Part shown: piece by piece, positions 9,133-17,603 of the stretch | Layout of the letters: the number at the start of each line of letters is the position of its first letter | Numbering within the stretch: position 1 is the first letter of the stretch | Source: JANNRW01 sp031401815 | GTDB lineage: Bacteria; Desulfobacterota; Desulfuromonadia; Geobacterales; DSM-12255 | Direction of reading: 5' to 3' | DNA: 55,440 bases | Assembly (NCBI GenBank): GCA_031401815.1 | Contig: JANNRW010000143.1 | Coordinates: 1 to 55,440 of the forward strand | The notes under the pieces: model-generated | Told to the model about the DNA's origin: nothing | Seen by the model: only the letters and a program-made list of their open reading frames with translations | The model's database searches: none | Position numbers and translations under genes: made by a program

Positions 9133-9254
9133 TAACCCCTCCTGTCCTCCCCTTACTTAAGGGGAGGGACGCTCGAAGAGGCGTTGGCAGCATTACCGTC
9201 TTATCTTCCTGAAGCGTCCCCCCGCTTGAGACAAGAGGGGGACAGGGGGAGTTA
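9133..9254. repeat. palindromic element B, overlapping the radC 3' end
   Basis: This is a 122-base imperfect palindrome. The left end reads TAACCCCTCCTGTCC and the right end, reverse-complemented, reads TAACTCCCCCTGTCC; inner segments GGGACGC / GCGTCCC also pair. It resembles element A in having C- and G-rich hairpin arms, but its ends differ. It contains the last 19 codons and the stop of radC. Confidence 0.7.
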
Positions 9255-9960
9255 TGATACTATCCTGAATAGTTTCATTTAAAGCAGCCCCTGCTCTACA
9301 AAACTGCTTGCCATCACCTATAATGATATGGTCGAGAACCCTGATCCCCATGATTTCACCGCACTCTTTGAGCCTGCGGGTTATCTCCCGGTCTTCCCGG
9401 CTGGGTGCCGGATCACCGGATGGGTGATTATGCACAAGGATTATTGCTGCTGCCGACTCTTTTACCGCAGGGTTGAATACCTCGCGCGGGTGTACGATGC
9501 TCTGGTTGAGTGACCCTTCTGATATCTGTTTCTCAGCAATAATCCGGTTTTTCCCATCCAGCAGAAGTATCATAAAGTACTCTTTCCGCCGGTCGCTGAA
9601 ACGGTAATGGAAATGATCGAAAATCTGTAACGGGGTGGTAAATCGCTCAAGATTCTCCAGTCGGGTAGTTTTCAGCCGTTTGGCCAGTGTCAAGGCAGCA
9701 AGAATGGAGCAAGACTTGGCAAGCCCGGCCCCCTTGACTGAACTGATCTCGCTCAAGGCAGCAGCTGACAGATTGCGCAGATCTCCGAATTTGAGCAGAA
9801 GATTCCGGCCAAGATCTATGGCGCTCTGCCCTGAAGAGTGATCCCCTGTCCGGATAATCAGCGCCAGAAGTTCAGCATCAGTCAAGGCATCCGCCCCCTG
9901 CTTCTGCATCTTCTCCCTTGGACGCTCGTCTGACGGCCACTCCCTGATCCCTCCGGGCAT
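9193..9960 (-). CDS. radC: RadC family JAB/MPN-domain protein
   Basis: RadC (DUF2466) combines an N-terminal helix-hairpin-helix region (ALTDAELLALIIRTG, then LSEISSVKGAGLAKSC) with a C-terminal JAB1/MPN metalloprotease-like domain. The metal motif is EVFNPAVK followed by LVHNHPSGDPAPSREDREIT. The cellular role remains uncertain despite the name. I placed the start at 9960 because AGGAGG lies 9 bases upstream; the ATG at 9966 is too close to it, and the frame further upstream belongs to uppP. The family fold ends near GAALNETIQ. The extra C-terminal tail, from TPPVPLL to RKIRR, is encoded by palindromic element B. Just 13 bases separate it from uppP, so the two are co-transcribed. Confidence 0.9.
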   Translation of the reverse strand: MPGGIREWPSDERPREKMQKQGADALTDAELLALIIRTGDHSSGQSAIDLGRNLLLKFGDLRNLSAAALSEISSVKGAGLAKSCSILAALTLAKRLKTTRLENLERFTTPLQIFDHFHYRFSDRRKEYFMILLLDGKNRIIAEKQISEGSLNQSIVHPREVFNPAVKESAAAIILVHNHPSGDPAPSREDREITRRLKECGEIMGIRVLDHIIIGDGKQFCRAGAALNETIQDSIITPPVPLLSQAGGRFRKIRR

Positions 9961-9973
9961 AAACATTTTCCTC

Positions 9974-10777
9974 CTACACCAGCAGCAAAAATATTGCGCC
10001 GGCAACCAGCCTGTACCAGACAAAGGGATAAAGTGAATGACGCTGAACCAGCCTGAAAATAATTGTTACCGCAAAGTAGCCAAAAAGTGCAGAGCTCCCT
10101 ACCCCCAGCAAAAGAGGAACTGTTTCACCTGAAGGAATCCCGGTTTTGGCAAGGTGCCCTATTTTCAGAACCGCTGCACCAAAAACGACCGGAATAGAAA
10201 GCAAAAATGAGAATCTGGCTGATGTTTCCCGGTTATACCCGAGCAGCAGGGCAGCAGTTATCGTAACACCTGAACGTGAAACACCCGGAATAAGTGCGAG
10301 AGACTGGGCAATGCCTATGAACAGGGCTGCCTTAAGAGTAATGCGATCCATCTTCCAGCGCTTTGCTCCGGTTGTATCTGCAAAAGCCAGCAAAATCGCA
10401 AACCCGATCAAAAAAGCGCAGATCGTAGACGGAGAGTGCCTGAAAATCTCTTCTATCGGCTCTTCAAGCGTCTTGCCTACAATAGCGGCAGGGATTGTAG
10501 CAAGGATAATGAACCAGGGGAGCCGATTGCCAGGAGTATGGAATCCTTTGCCGCTTATACTTCCGATGAAGTTGTAGATAAGATCGAAGATATCGCGCCA
10601 GAAATAGAGGGAAAGGGCAATCAGTGTGCCCAGATGAAGGGCAACATCAAAAACAAGCCCGGATGCAGGCCATCCAAGCAGATGAGGAATAATAATGAGA
10701 TGGGCGGAGCTGCTGATCGGGAGAATTTCTGTAAGGCCCTGAAGTGAGCCGAGAATCAGCGCGTGAAGGTTGTTCAT
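9974..10777 (-). CDS. uppP: undecaprenyl-diphosphatase
   Basis: UppP (BacA) recycles the lipid carrier for peptidoglycan and O-antigen by removing one phosphate from undecaprenyl diphosphate at the inner membrane. The 267-residue protein is highly hydrophobic with about eight membrane segments. The first signature is LQGLTEILPISSSAHL near the N-terminus (the (E/Q)xxxE motif plus the serine-rich loop), and the second is LIPGVSRSGVTITAALLLG. Family length and both motifs agree. It is the upstream gene of the uppP-radC pair. Confidence 0.96.
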   Translation of the reverse strand: MNNLHALILGSLQGLTEILPISSSAHLIIIPHLLGWPASGLVFDVALHLGTLIALSLYFWRDIFDLIYNFIGSISGKGFHTPGNRLPWFIILATIPAAIVGKTLEEPIEEIFRHSPSTICAFLIGFAILLAFADTTGAKRWKMDRITLKAALFIGIAQSLALIPGVSRSGVTITAALLLGYNRETSARFSFLLSIPVVFGAAVLKIGHLAKTGIPSGETVPLLLGVGSSALFGYFAVTIIFRLVQRHSLYPFVWYRLVAGAIFLLLV

Positions 10778-10849
10778 TAACTCTCCCGTAATCCGAAAAA
10801 CGAAAGAACCTTAAGGGAATATCGAGCTTTAATCAAGATAAATAAAGTT

Positions 10850-11005
<156 letters not shown>

Positions 11006-11015
11006 GTAATTGCCT

Positions 11016-11513
11016 TTATTCATTTATCTCCTCACCTGTCTCTTCCATCTCCCTGGTCAGTTCCGCCAGAGCCTCATCTTTTTTCCTGAATCTGACTATC
11101 AGCCAATAGCATAGAAAATATGCAGCTATTGCCGCCACAAATCCGATCAGTGAACTGCCAAGCAATATTTCAGCAGCATTGGAGCGAAGCATCTCCCACT
11201 CAAGACTCTTTACCGTAAAAGTCTCTGGCGGATTCCCGAGTACGAACTCACCCAGAGAGTGGCTTGCTATCAAGACTGGAATAACTGTCAGGGGGGTGTT
11301 TACCCATGCGCCGGTAATGCAGGTAAGCTTGTTCAGCCTGAAGATAAACGCAGCAGCAATGGCCATTGGAGTATGGAGACCAAAGAAGGGGGTGATGCTG
11401 ATGAATACGCCAACTGCAAAACCAACGGCAATATGACGCGGATGGCTGTCCAGAGAGAGAATCTTCTTAAATCGGGCTTGCCAGAGGGCTTTATCGAACA
11501 ATTGTGTTTGCAC
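11016..11513 (-). CDS. DUF2062 membrane protein
   Basis: This is a small inner-membrane protein of unknown function with the DUF2062 signature. The N-terminal part contains SHPRHIAVGFAVGVFISITPFFGLHTPMA, with the family's conserved FxPxxG-like turn. Two or three further hydrophobic spans follow (TCITGAWVNTPLTVIPV, LIGFVAAIAAYFLCYWLI). The C-terminus is a charged, glutamate-rich tail. It begins only 8 bases after the stop of the upstream secreted repeat protein, so the two probably form an operon. DUF2062 proteins are sometimes seen next to cell-envelope and glycosyltransferase genes; nothing here narrows the role. Confidence 0.85.
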   Translation of the reverse strand: MQTQLFDKALWQARFKKILSLDSHPRHIAVGFAVGVFISITPFFGLHTPMAIAAAFIFRLNKLTCITGAWVNTPLTVIPVLIASHSLGEFVLGNPPETFTVKSLEWEMLRSNAAEILLGSSLIGFVAAIAAYFLCYWLIVRFRKKDEALAELTREMEETGEEINE

Positions 11514-11521
11514 TCTGATGG

Positions 11522-13003
11522 TTACTCAATCTTTTTTATGGAGACAGCGCTTGCTCCTTTTTCAAAAATCCCGGATTTAAGTACCACCTCAAGAGTGATC
11601 AGTTCTTTTCTCTCCTCATCCAATTGATAATCCACAAGGTAATTCTGACTCAGTCTGGTATGCCAGATCTCCTCCAGAGTGACACCGTTCCAGCTGAAGG
11701 CATTAAGGCTGTTTTTTGTATAGGAGCGACTGTTGCCTATATTGTATGAACCTTCATTTTTAGGAACAATAACTTCTCCATCTCTTGTCACAAGAATTCG
11801 CTGTTCAAGAAACACCTTTCTGACAGGGCTGCCAGTAGTCTTCATCCCCTGCATATCTTCAATTGAGATAAAAGCCTCGGAGCCACCATACTTTTCGCTG
11901 CTCTTCCAGATTTTTTCCCCCTTTTCATTATAGACAAGCAGATAGCCGTCAGTATTTATAACAATGGAAAAGCTCTTATCATCTCTTCTGAACATGTTGA
12001 CGTTTAATATATTGGCACCATGCGGCAGTTTGACCGGATTTTTTAACTCTATCAGAGCGCCTTTGCCAGTTACCTCATAAAGATCACCATAATAATCGGC
12101 CTCACCTCCAAGCTGCTGCGCATAGATTTTTCGACTCTTCCCCTGAAAAGCAATTGCTCTGAAAAGATAAGGGAGTTCATCGCTCAGTTTTTTTAATGAT
12201 TTCCCTTCAGGGATCCATATCTGAGAACTTAATTTGTCGCCATCCATAAGCGTCAGAAAAATCTCGGATATTCCGTTATTGTCAAGATCAGCTGTGTCCA
12301 CCCCCAATATCTTCAGACCGAGCGGTAGGATGACTTCAGCTTGCAGAATCATCTCACTGCCCAGCAGGTAATATTGGAAACTTCGGCTTCCGGTAATAAA
12401 TATCTCGCGATTATTATCACCAAGTTTACGACCAAGCGCAATGCCTGTCATCTCTCCACCCAACTTCTGGCTTATCCAGACGCCACCGAGTCTGTTCATG
12501 GTTGCTTCAGCTCGGATAATGTTGGAAGAAAGCGCAGTTTTCTGATCAACCAGTGCCAGGGGTTTTGTTATGAGATGAGCAGGAGAGTTCGTTAGTTGAG
12601 CGGATTTACGGTAGATTTTGTCAATCCCGGTTGACAGGGTTTTAGCCAGTTTGCCGACTACCATCAGCATATCTTCTGCGCTGTCGCCCTGCTCAAATGC
12701 GCGCACCTGCACGGCTCCGTCCCTGCCCCTGACTGATGCATCAAGGCTGAAAACCTTGCCAAAGCCCAGATAACTGCCACTGATAACAAAGTCGGCTTGA
12801 GCTTCGTTCTCCACAATGGAAATTGTTTCGCCTCCAAGCCTTGATATCAGCAGGGTCTGTAATGCAGGTCTCAGCTCATCCTTGTTGGCTGCGCCGGTTA
12901 CTGCAAATAGTGAAACATAGACCTTTAGCGGAGCCGCAAGGCAGTTGCCAACAGTTGACAGAACTAGCAAAAAGGTCAGCGTCCAGAGTTTAACTATACT
13001 CAT
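11522..13003 (-). CDS. secreted protein with FG-GAP/VCBS-like repeats
   Basis: This is an exported protein of 493 residues with a clear signal peptide (MSIVKLWTLTFLLVLS, ending near NCLAA). The N-terminal 100 or so residues (LKVYVSLFAVTGAANKDELRPALQ, ISRLGGETISIVE) resemble the lipoprotein/curli-assembly type domain that handles multicopy partner proteins. The rest has repeated beta-propeller-like units with acidic calcium-loop sequences such as VDTADLDNNGISEIFL. I do not recognise a specific family member. It is the first gene of a two-gene unit with the DUF2062 protein. A beta-propeller placed in the periplasm or on the outer surface is the most likely picture. Confidence 0.75.
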   Translation of the reverse strand: MSIVKLWTLTFLLVLSTVGNCLAAPLKVYVSLFAVTGAANKDELRPALQTLLISRLGGETISIVENEAQADFVISGSYLGFGKVFSLDASVRGRDGAVQVRAFEQGDSAEDMLMVVGKLAKTLSTGIDKIYRKSAQLTNSPAHLITKPLALVDQKTALSSNIIRAEATMNRLGGVWISQKLGGEMTGIALGRKLGDNNREIFITGSRSFQYYLLGSEMILQAEVILPLGLKILGVDTADLDNNGISEIFLTLMDGDKLSSQIWIPEGKSLKKLSDELPYLFRAIAFQGKSRKIYAQQLGGEADYYGDLYEVTGKGALIELKNPVKLPHGANILNVNMFRRDDKSFSIVINTDGYLLVYNEKGEKIWKSSEKYGGSEAFISIEDMQGMKTTGSPVRKVFLEQRILVTRDGEVIVPKNEGSYNIGNSRSYTKNSLNAFSWNGVTLEEIWHTRLSQNYLVDYQLDEERKELITLEVVLKSGIFEKGASAVSIKKIE

Positions 13004-13104
13004 AACGGCTCCATACAGAATTTATGTAGATTGAATTCAACCATTCTCCTCCTGAACTTGAAGAAGAAATAATGGCATACACAGCAGATATTGCGAAAGC
13101 GTCA

Positions 13105-13147
13105 ATAAAAATGCGGGGGAGAGTCGCCTCTCCCCCGCATTTTTTCT
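13105..13147 (-). terminator. intrinsic terminator after the porin gene
   Basis: A strong 13-base stem (ATGCGGGGGAGAG paired with CTCTCCCCCGCAT) has a 4-base loop and is flanked by A and T runs on both sides. It ends the minus-strand porin transcript 40 bases past its stop and could work in both directions. Confidence 0.9.
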
Positions 13148-13186
13148 GGCATCAAACCCGATCTACAGGCTTAAATCAACACTCAA

Positions 13187-14560
13187 TTAAAAAGCGTAGG
13201 TCAACGTGACACCGGTAAGGAACGGATCCTTTTTCTCAGGTGAGGACTTGTAGTAATCGCCGAGCATTACATATGCGCCCTGCAGTGTTGTTGTAAGGTT
13301 CGGGTAGAGTTTGTAGTTGAGAGCCAGGTTGAGCTCTGTTCCGTAGTACTTGCTTGTGGCAGTTGCAGGAGTAAAGTTGTTCCTTTTGTCAGCCCAGACA
13401 AAACCTGCATTTGCGTTAGCAGACAACTTCTCGGTCATATTTGCGTCAAAACCGAGGAAACCGGCCTGGATACCCTGATTCTTGTTGTTGATTGAGGATA
13501 CGAGAGATTGATCCGAATCCATAGCTATAATGGTTCTCAGTATGATCAGCATGTTCGCTGAGTAGTATTGTCCGGAAGAGGTTGACGAACCTGCTGCTGC
13601 TCCAGCTGCGCCAGAAGCAAAAGTATTCTGGAAGGCTTTGTTTTTTGTGCTGGAGGTTCCATTATCACCAGATGCCAAGAGACCAGCTGCCCTGACTACA
13701 CCAACAGAACCAAGCTTGATTTTGGCAGCAACCTGTGCTGCATATGCGCTAAGATCTCTGTTTGCAATAGCAGGAGTCGCAGGAGGAGACCCAGCAGGAA
13801 CACCTGGTTGATTGAATCTATAGAGCTCTTCACCGGTTTGATACATGACAAATGCGTCAATATCAGCAGCGCCCATGTTAAGAGCAGCGTTGACACCAAC
13901 AGTATGTGTCTGATAGGAAGGCCCATAGGCGTCATTGTTCACAAGATAGTATGATGCGCCCAGTTTCATCGCTTTTGAAGGGTTGAGTTTCAGGTCGACA
14001 ATGTAGGCATCCACATTGGCTCGGCCTGTTGCTGTAGTCCCGCCACCCTCATAAAGACGAAGGAAACCGAGTGTCGTAGCAACAGCACCGAATTTTCCAG
14101 AGGTCATTACACCAGCTGCATCGTCAAAAAGGAATATCCCTTTGTAGGCATCGGCAACGCCTTGAATACCCACTTTGGCGTTGACATCTTTTGCAAGATT
14201 AAAGTCGAGGAATACATGCTTGGTCTCAAGGTTGACCGTATCAGCAGCAAGTCCTCCGCCCTGACCCCTGCCATTCTGGTAAGCAGCATCACCCCATGTA
14301 GAGTCAATTTCAAAGTGTGTTACCAGTTTAAGATCGTCGCTTGCCTTGGCAATGTACTGAAGTCGCGCTCTCTGCTCGAAAAGAGTGTAGGTCTGTTGCG
14401 TAGCCTTGGGGCCAAGAGTTGCTGCGCCTGCAGACTGGAAATTTGTTGCCATCGCTCTCAGACGGTACATCCCGTGAGCTTCGTGCTCTAAAGCGAGTGC
14501 CGGAACTGCTGCCGCAGCGATAATGGCTGCTGCGCCTAATACAACTAGCTGTTTCTTCAT
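13187..14560 (-). CDS. outer-membrane porin, Geobacter type
   Basis: This 457-residue protein starts with a cleavable signal peptide (MKKQLVVLGAAAIIAAAAVPALA) and ends with the aromatic C-terminus TYAF expected of a beta-barrel inserted by the BAM complex. The body alternates short amphipathic strands and glycine/alanine-rich loops (for example GAAGAAAGSSTSSG), with segments such as LFEQRARLQYIAKASDDLKLVTHFEID and LNLALNYKLYPNLTTTLQGAYV. It resembles the porin-like channels of Geobacter. Substrate is unknown. AAGGAG sits ahead of the ATG. A 390-base upstream region holds a candidate promoter (14787-14815) and a terminator-like hairpin (14667-14716). Confidence 0.85.
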   Translation of the reverse strand: MKKQLVVLGAAAIIAAAAVPALALEHEAHGMYRLRAMATNFQSAGAATLGPKATQQTYTLFEQRARLQYIAKASDDLKLVTHFEIDSTWGDAAYQNGRGQGGGLAADTVNLETKHVFLDFNLAKDVNAKVGIQGVADAYKGIFLFDDAAGVMTSGKFGAVATTLGFLRLYEGGGTTATGRANVDAYIVDLKLNPSKAMKLGASYYLVNNDAYGPSYQTHTVGVNAALNMGAADIDAFVMYQTGEELYRFNQPGVPAGSPPATPAIANRDLSAYAAQVAAKIKLGSVGVVRAAGLLASGDNGTSSTKNKAFQNTFASGAAGAAAGSSTSSGQYYSANMLIILRTIIAMDSDQSLVSSINNKNQGIQAGFLGFDANMTEKLSANANAGFVWADKRNNFTPATATSKYYGTELNLALNYKLYPNLTTTLQGAYVMLGDYYKSSPEKKDPFLTGVTLTYAF

Positions 14561-14666
14561 TTGTTGGTCTCCTTTTATGGTTGATGAAAAACTGTTTCCC
14601 GATTCTTAACCTGCATCAACTGCTTCGAGATCATCACTCCTTTCCCTAAGATTGATCCAGCTTGAA

Positions 14667-14716
14667 CAAAAAAGCCCTGTTAGTCACTCTGCGCATAGAG
14701 TAAAAACGTTCAGGGC
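14667..14716 (-). terminator. terminator-like hairpin upstream of the porin
   Basis: Read on the minus strand, GCCCTG and CAGGGC enclose an inner stem (CTCTATGCGCAGAG) and are followed by six T residues. It lies downstream of mce and upstream of the porin start, so it can end the methylmalonyl-CoA operon. If the candidate promoter at 14787-14815 is real, it would sit inside the porin leader. Confidence 0.7.
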
Positions 14717-14786
14717 GTTGATTCATTTCCGGTCATATCACCTGTAAGATTGTTTAACATTGACACCTTCACATAAATTTATTGGC

Positions 14787-14815
14787 AAACTACAACTTAT
14801 TAAGAACTTTGTCAA
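14787..14815 (-). promoter_or_regulatory. candidate porin promoter
   Basis: On the minus strand, TTGACA (14810-14815) is followed after 17 bases by TAGTTT (14787-14792). The -35 is perfect and the -10 only fair. The predicted transcript would have a leader of about 220 bases before the porin ATG. Confidence 0.45.
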
Positions 14816-14952
14816 GTTTCTAATAAGAGCCCTTAAAACAGCAACTGTCAGGCATCCAGACCTTCAAGGGGAGCTTCTGTTTTAAAATAGTAGGCCAATA
14901 ATACGAATTTCCAAACTGAAGTCAAGTAAATTTTCAAACGTTGTTACTAAAT

Positions 14953-15357
14953 TTAATGGGTTTGCTGACAAATCTCCGTCAGAACTCCGTGCGAGCTTTT
15001 CGGATGGATAAATGCAATAAGGCTGTCATGTGCGCCCTGGCGAGGCTTTTTGTCAATCATGCGGACTCCGTCTGCCATCAAGTTGGCAATCGCAGTAACG
15101 ATATCCGGAACTTCATAAGCGATGTGATGTATTCCTGATCCATTTTTTTCCAGAAATTTTGCTAGCGGACTCTCCGGATCTGTCGGCTCCAGCAGTTCTA
15201 TTTTGGACTCACCGATGGAAAACATGGCTACCCTCACCTTCTGTTCAGCTACCTCTTCCATGCCAAGACAGGTCATTTTGAGGTTGTCGCGGTAAAACGG
15301 GAGGGCTGCTTCGATGGAGGAGACTGCTATGCCGATATGGTCGATTTTTGTGAGCAC
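14953..15357 (-). CDS. mce: methylmalonyl-CoA epimerase
   Basis: The epimerase interconverts (S)- and (R)-methylmalonyl-CoA, linking propionyl-CoA carboxylase to the mutase. The 134-residue protein is a glyoxalase/VOC fold. It starts LTKIDHIGIAVSSIEAALPFY, where the first metal-binding His is visible, and includes KIELLEPTDPESPLAKFLEKNGSGIHHIAYEV and a C-terminal HPKSSHGVLTEI, which supply the remaining ligands. I set the start at the GTG at 15357, with AAGGAA about 6 bases upstream. The longer frame from 15381 would begin inside the flanking repeat of the GxxExxY element. It is the last gene of the operon, separated from the mutase gene by that element. Confidence 0.93.
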   Translation of the reverse strand: MLTKIDHIGIAVSSIEAALPFYRDNLKMTCLGMEEVAEQKVRVAMFSIGESKIELLEPTDPESPLAKFLEKNGSGIHHIAYEVPDIVTAIANLMADGVRMIDKKPRQGAHDSLIAFIHPKSSHGVLTEICQQTH

Positions 15358-15374
15358 GATAATTCCTTTTAAAT

Positions 15375-15898
15375 CCACCACGGAGACACGGAGGCACGGA
15401 GAAAGTCAGAGAATAAATCTTTTTATGCCGTCCTTCATTAGTGGAACATTGAAATTCAGAAGCAGTCCGGTTTTTATACCGGTAAGCCTCAAATAAGTCA
15501 AAAGCTGTGCTTCATGTACGGGTAAGACTTTTTCAACACTCTTCAATTCTACAAGAACTTTGTCATTTACCAGAAGATCAATTCGGTAGACACTATCAAG
15601 TTGCATCCCTTTATAGCATACCGGCAAGAGTTTCTGTCTTTCAATAGGGACTCTCAGCTCTGAAAGCTCATAGCAAAGGCACTCTTCATATGCCGACTCA
15701 AGAAGCCCTGGCCCAAGATATTTATGAACCTCAATTGCTGCTCTTATGATTAAACCTGTCAGCGCTTCATCCAACATTCAGATTCTCTCCGCTACAGGCT
15801 GATTCAGAGCAAAATAAGCCCTGTTAAAATCCAGTCTTTTCCAACCCGTTTTTTTGTTTCCTCAGATTTTCTCCGTGCCTCCGCGCCTCCGTGGTGGG
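15375..15898. mobile_element. inverted-repeat element carrying a GxxExxY gene
   Basis: A 524-base segment is bounded by inverted repeats. The left end is CCACCACGGAGACACGGAGG continuing to GCACGGAGAAA (15375-15404), and the right end is TTTCTCCGTGCCTCCGCGCC continuing to TCCGTGGTGGG (15868-15898). The only gene inside is the GxxExxY protein. It lies between mcm (stop 14 bases away) and mce (start 18 bases away), so it appears to have inserted in the operon. No transposase is present. Confidence 0.7.
15406..15777 (-). CDS. GxxExxY family protein, PD-(D/E)XK nuclease-like
   Basis: This 123-residue protein carries the signature that names the family (GLLESAY within YLGPGLLESAYEECL, about residues 21-35). 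It also has a PD-(D/E)XK-like core, YRIDLLVNDKVLVELKS, in which the spaced Asp and E-x-K residues match a nuclease active site. The C-terminal part continues with HEAQLLTYLRLTGIKTGLLLNFN. Biochemical function of the family is unknown to me. The gene is the sole cargo of an inverted-repeat-bounded segment inside the methylmalonyl-CoA operon and reads in the same direction as the operon. A link to mobilising its own flanking repeats is attractive but not shown. Confidence 0.88.
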   Translation of the reverse strand: MLDEALTGLIIRAAIEVHKYLGPGLLESAYEECLCYELSELRVPIERQKLLPVCYKGMQLDSVYRIDLLVNDKVLVELKSVEKVLPVHEAQLLTYLRLTGIKTGLLLNFNVPLMKDGIKRFIL

Positions 15899-15911
15899 TT
15901 TTCAAGCTACA

Positions 15912-17564
15912 CTACAGAACTACGGTTTCGCGGTGTACACCAAATACCCCTCTCAGCACGTCGGCAATTTCGCCAAGGGTTGCATAGGTCTTCACCGCTT
16001 CAAGAATATAAGGCATCAGGTTTTCGGTCCCTTTGGCAGCAACTTCGAGTTTTGCAAGCGACACTTTTACTGAAGCATCATCACGCCCCGCCTTCATGGC
16101 GCCAAGTGATTTCTTCTGTGAAATCTCAACCTCTGCCTTGACTTTCATCAGCTCCGGCATTGGCTCGTTTTTTACCTCAAACTTGTTTACCCCGACAATG
16201 ATAAGGTCATTAGTTTCGATAGAGCGCTGGTAGGTGTATGCCGAATCCTGAATCTCCTTCTGCTGGAAGCCGCGAGAGATTGCTTCTACTGCGCCGCCTA
16301 GTTTATCGATCTTGTCTATATACTCCTGGGCTGCTTGTTCGATCTTATCGGTAAGCGCTTCCACGAGAAACGACCCGGCCAGAGGGTCGATGGAATCGGC
16401 CACTCCGGATTCATAAGCAATGACCTGCTGTGTCCTCAAGGCAATCCTGACAGAGTCCTCTGTCGGAAGTGCCAACGCTTCGTCCCGGGAGTTGGTATGT
16501 AGCGACTGGGTTCCACCCAGCACTGCCGCCAGTGCCTGCATGGTGACACGCATGATGTTGTTGTCTGGCTGCTGGGCAGTGAGAGTGCAACCGGCTGTCT
16601 GGGTGTGAAAGCGGAGCATCTGCGATTTTGGATCTTTTGCCTTGAACCTCTCCTTCATGATCTTTGCCCAGAGGCGGCGGGCAGCACGGAATTTGGCGAC
16701 CTCTTCCAGAAGGTTATTGTGAGCATTGAAGAAGAAGGCAAGCCGGGGAGCAAAGTCATCTACATCAAGCCCTGTCTTGATGGCAGCATCAACATAGGCG
16801 ATGCCGTCGGCCAGGGTGAAGGCAACCTCCTGCACAGCAGATGAGCCGGCTTCGCGGATATGATACCCGGAAATGCTGATAGTGTTCCAGTTGGGGACAT
16901 GATCCTTGCAGTAGGCAAAGATATCGGTGATGATCCGCATCGACTCCTTCGGCGGATATATGTAGGTGCCGCGAGCCATGTACTCCTTCAGGATATCATT
17001 CTGGATGGTGCCTGAGATCTTTTCCGCAGAGACCCCCTGTTTTTCCGCCACTGCAATATACATGCAGAGAAGGATGGCGGCTGTAGAGTTGATGGTCATG
17101 GAAGTGGAGACCTTGTCGAGCGGAATCCCGTCAAAGAGAATCTCCATATCAGCCAATGAATCTATCGCTACCCCGACTTTTCCGACCTCACCCTGACTCA
17201 TGGCAGCATCCGAGTCATAACCCATCTGGGTGGGAAGGTCAAAGGCCACGGAAAGACCGGTTTGCCCGGCTGAGAGCAGATACTTGTAACGCTCGTTAGA
17301 CTCCTTCGCAGTGCCGAAACCGGCGTACTGGCGCATGGTCCAGAAGCGACCGCGATACATGGTAGGTTGTACACCACGTGTATAGGGATAATCTCCGGGG
17401 AGACCCAACTGCTCATCATAGTCCGGGTAGTCAAATTCCGGGGTGAAACAACGCTCCATCTCAATATTTGAAGAAGTCCTGAAATCCGTTGTCCGTTCCG
17501 GAGCTTTGGCAAGTCCCTTTGCAGTTTTCTCGTTCCACATCTGTATTTTATCGGCTATGCTCAT
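15912..17564 (-). CDS. methylmalonyl-CoA mutase, catalytic subunit
   Basis: The mutase interconverts (R)-methylmalonyl-CoA and succinyl-CoA by adenosylcobalamin radical chemistry. The 550-residue protein covers only the substrate-binding TIM-barrel part: YPYTRGVQPTMYRGRFWTMR, AGFGTAKESNERY, GLSVAFDLPTQMGYDSD, ISISGYHIREAG and QSLHTNSRDEALALPT. The cobalamin-binding domain with its DxHxxG motif is missing and must be supplied by a separate subunit, which is not in the window. The Tyr in TMYRGR and the Arg in ARGTYIYPP match the residues that favour methylmalonyl-CoA over isobutyryl-CoA in known mutases. I chose the second ATG (17564), which has GGAG six bases upstream. A GxxExxY element follows the stop. 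Confidence 0.93.
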   Translation of the reverse strand: MSIADKIQMWNEKTAKGLAKAPERTTDFRTSSNIEMERCFTPEFDYPDYDEQLGLPGDYPYTRGVQPTMYRGRFWTMRQYAGFGTAKESNERYKYLLSAGQTGLSVAFDLPTQMGYDSDAAMSQGEVGKVGVAIDSLADMEILFDGIPLDKVSTSMTINSTAAILLCMYIAVAEKQGVSAEKISGTIQNDILKEYMARGTYIYPPKESMRIITDIFAYCKDHVPNWNTISISGYHIREAGSSAVQEVAFTLADGIAYVDAAIKTGLDVDDFAPRLAFFFNAHNNLLEEVAKFRAARRLWAKIMKERFKAKDPKSQMLRFHTQTAGCTLTAQQPDNNIMRVTMQALAAVLGGTQSLHTNSRDEALALPTEDSVRIALRTQQVIAYESGVADSIDPLAGSFLVEALTDKIEQAAQEYIDKIDKLGGAVEAISRGFQQKEIQDSAYTYQRSIETNDLIIVGVNKFEVKNEPMPELMKVKAEVEISQKKSLGAMKAGRDDASVKVSLAKLEVAAKGTENLMPYILEAVKTYATLGEIADVLRGVFGVHRETVVL

Positions 17565-17603
17565 CAACATCTCCTTCAGATACTTTAATCATCAAGTTCA
17601 TTT

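Noticed and set aside
11522..13003. TolB-like propeller protein
   Set aside because: The repeats have calcium-loop FG-GAP character and no tol genes are near, so the more general name was kept.
15357..15381. Upstream ATG of mce at 15381
   Set aside because: It falls in the inverted repeat of the neighbouring element and lacks a ribosome binding site; the GTG at 15357 has one.
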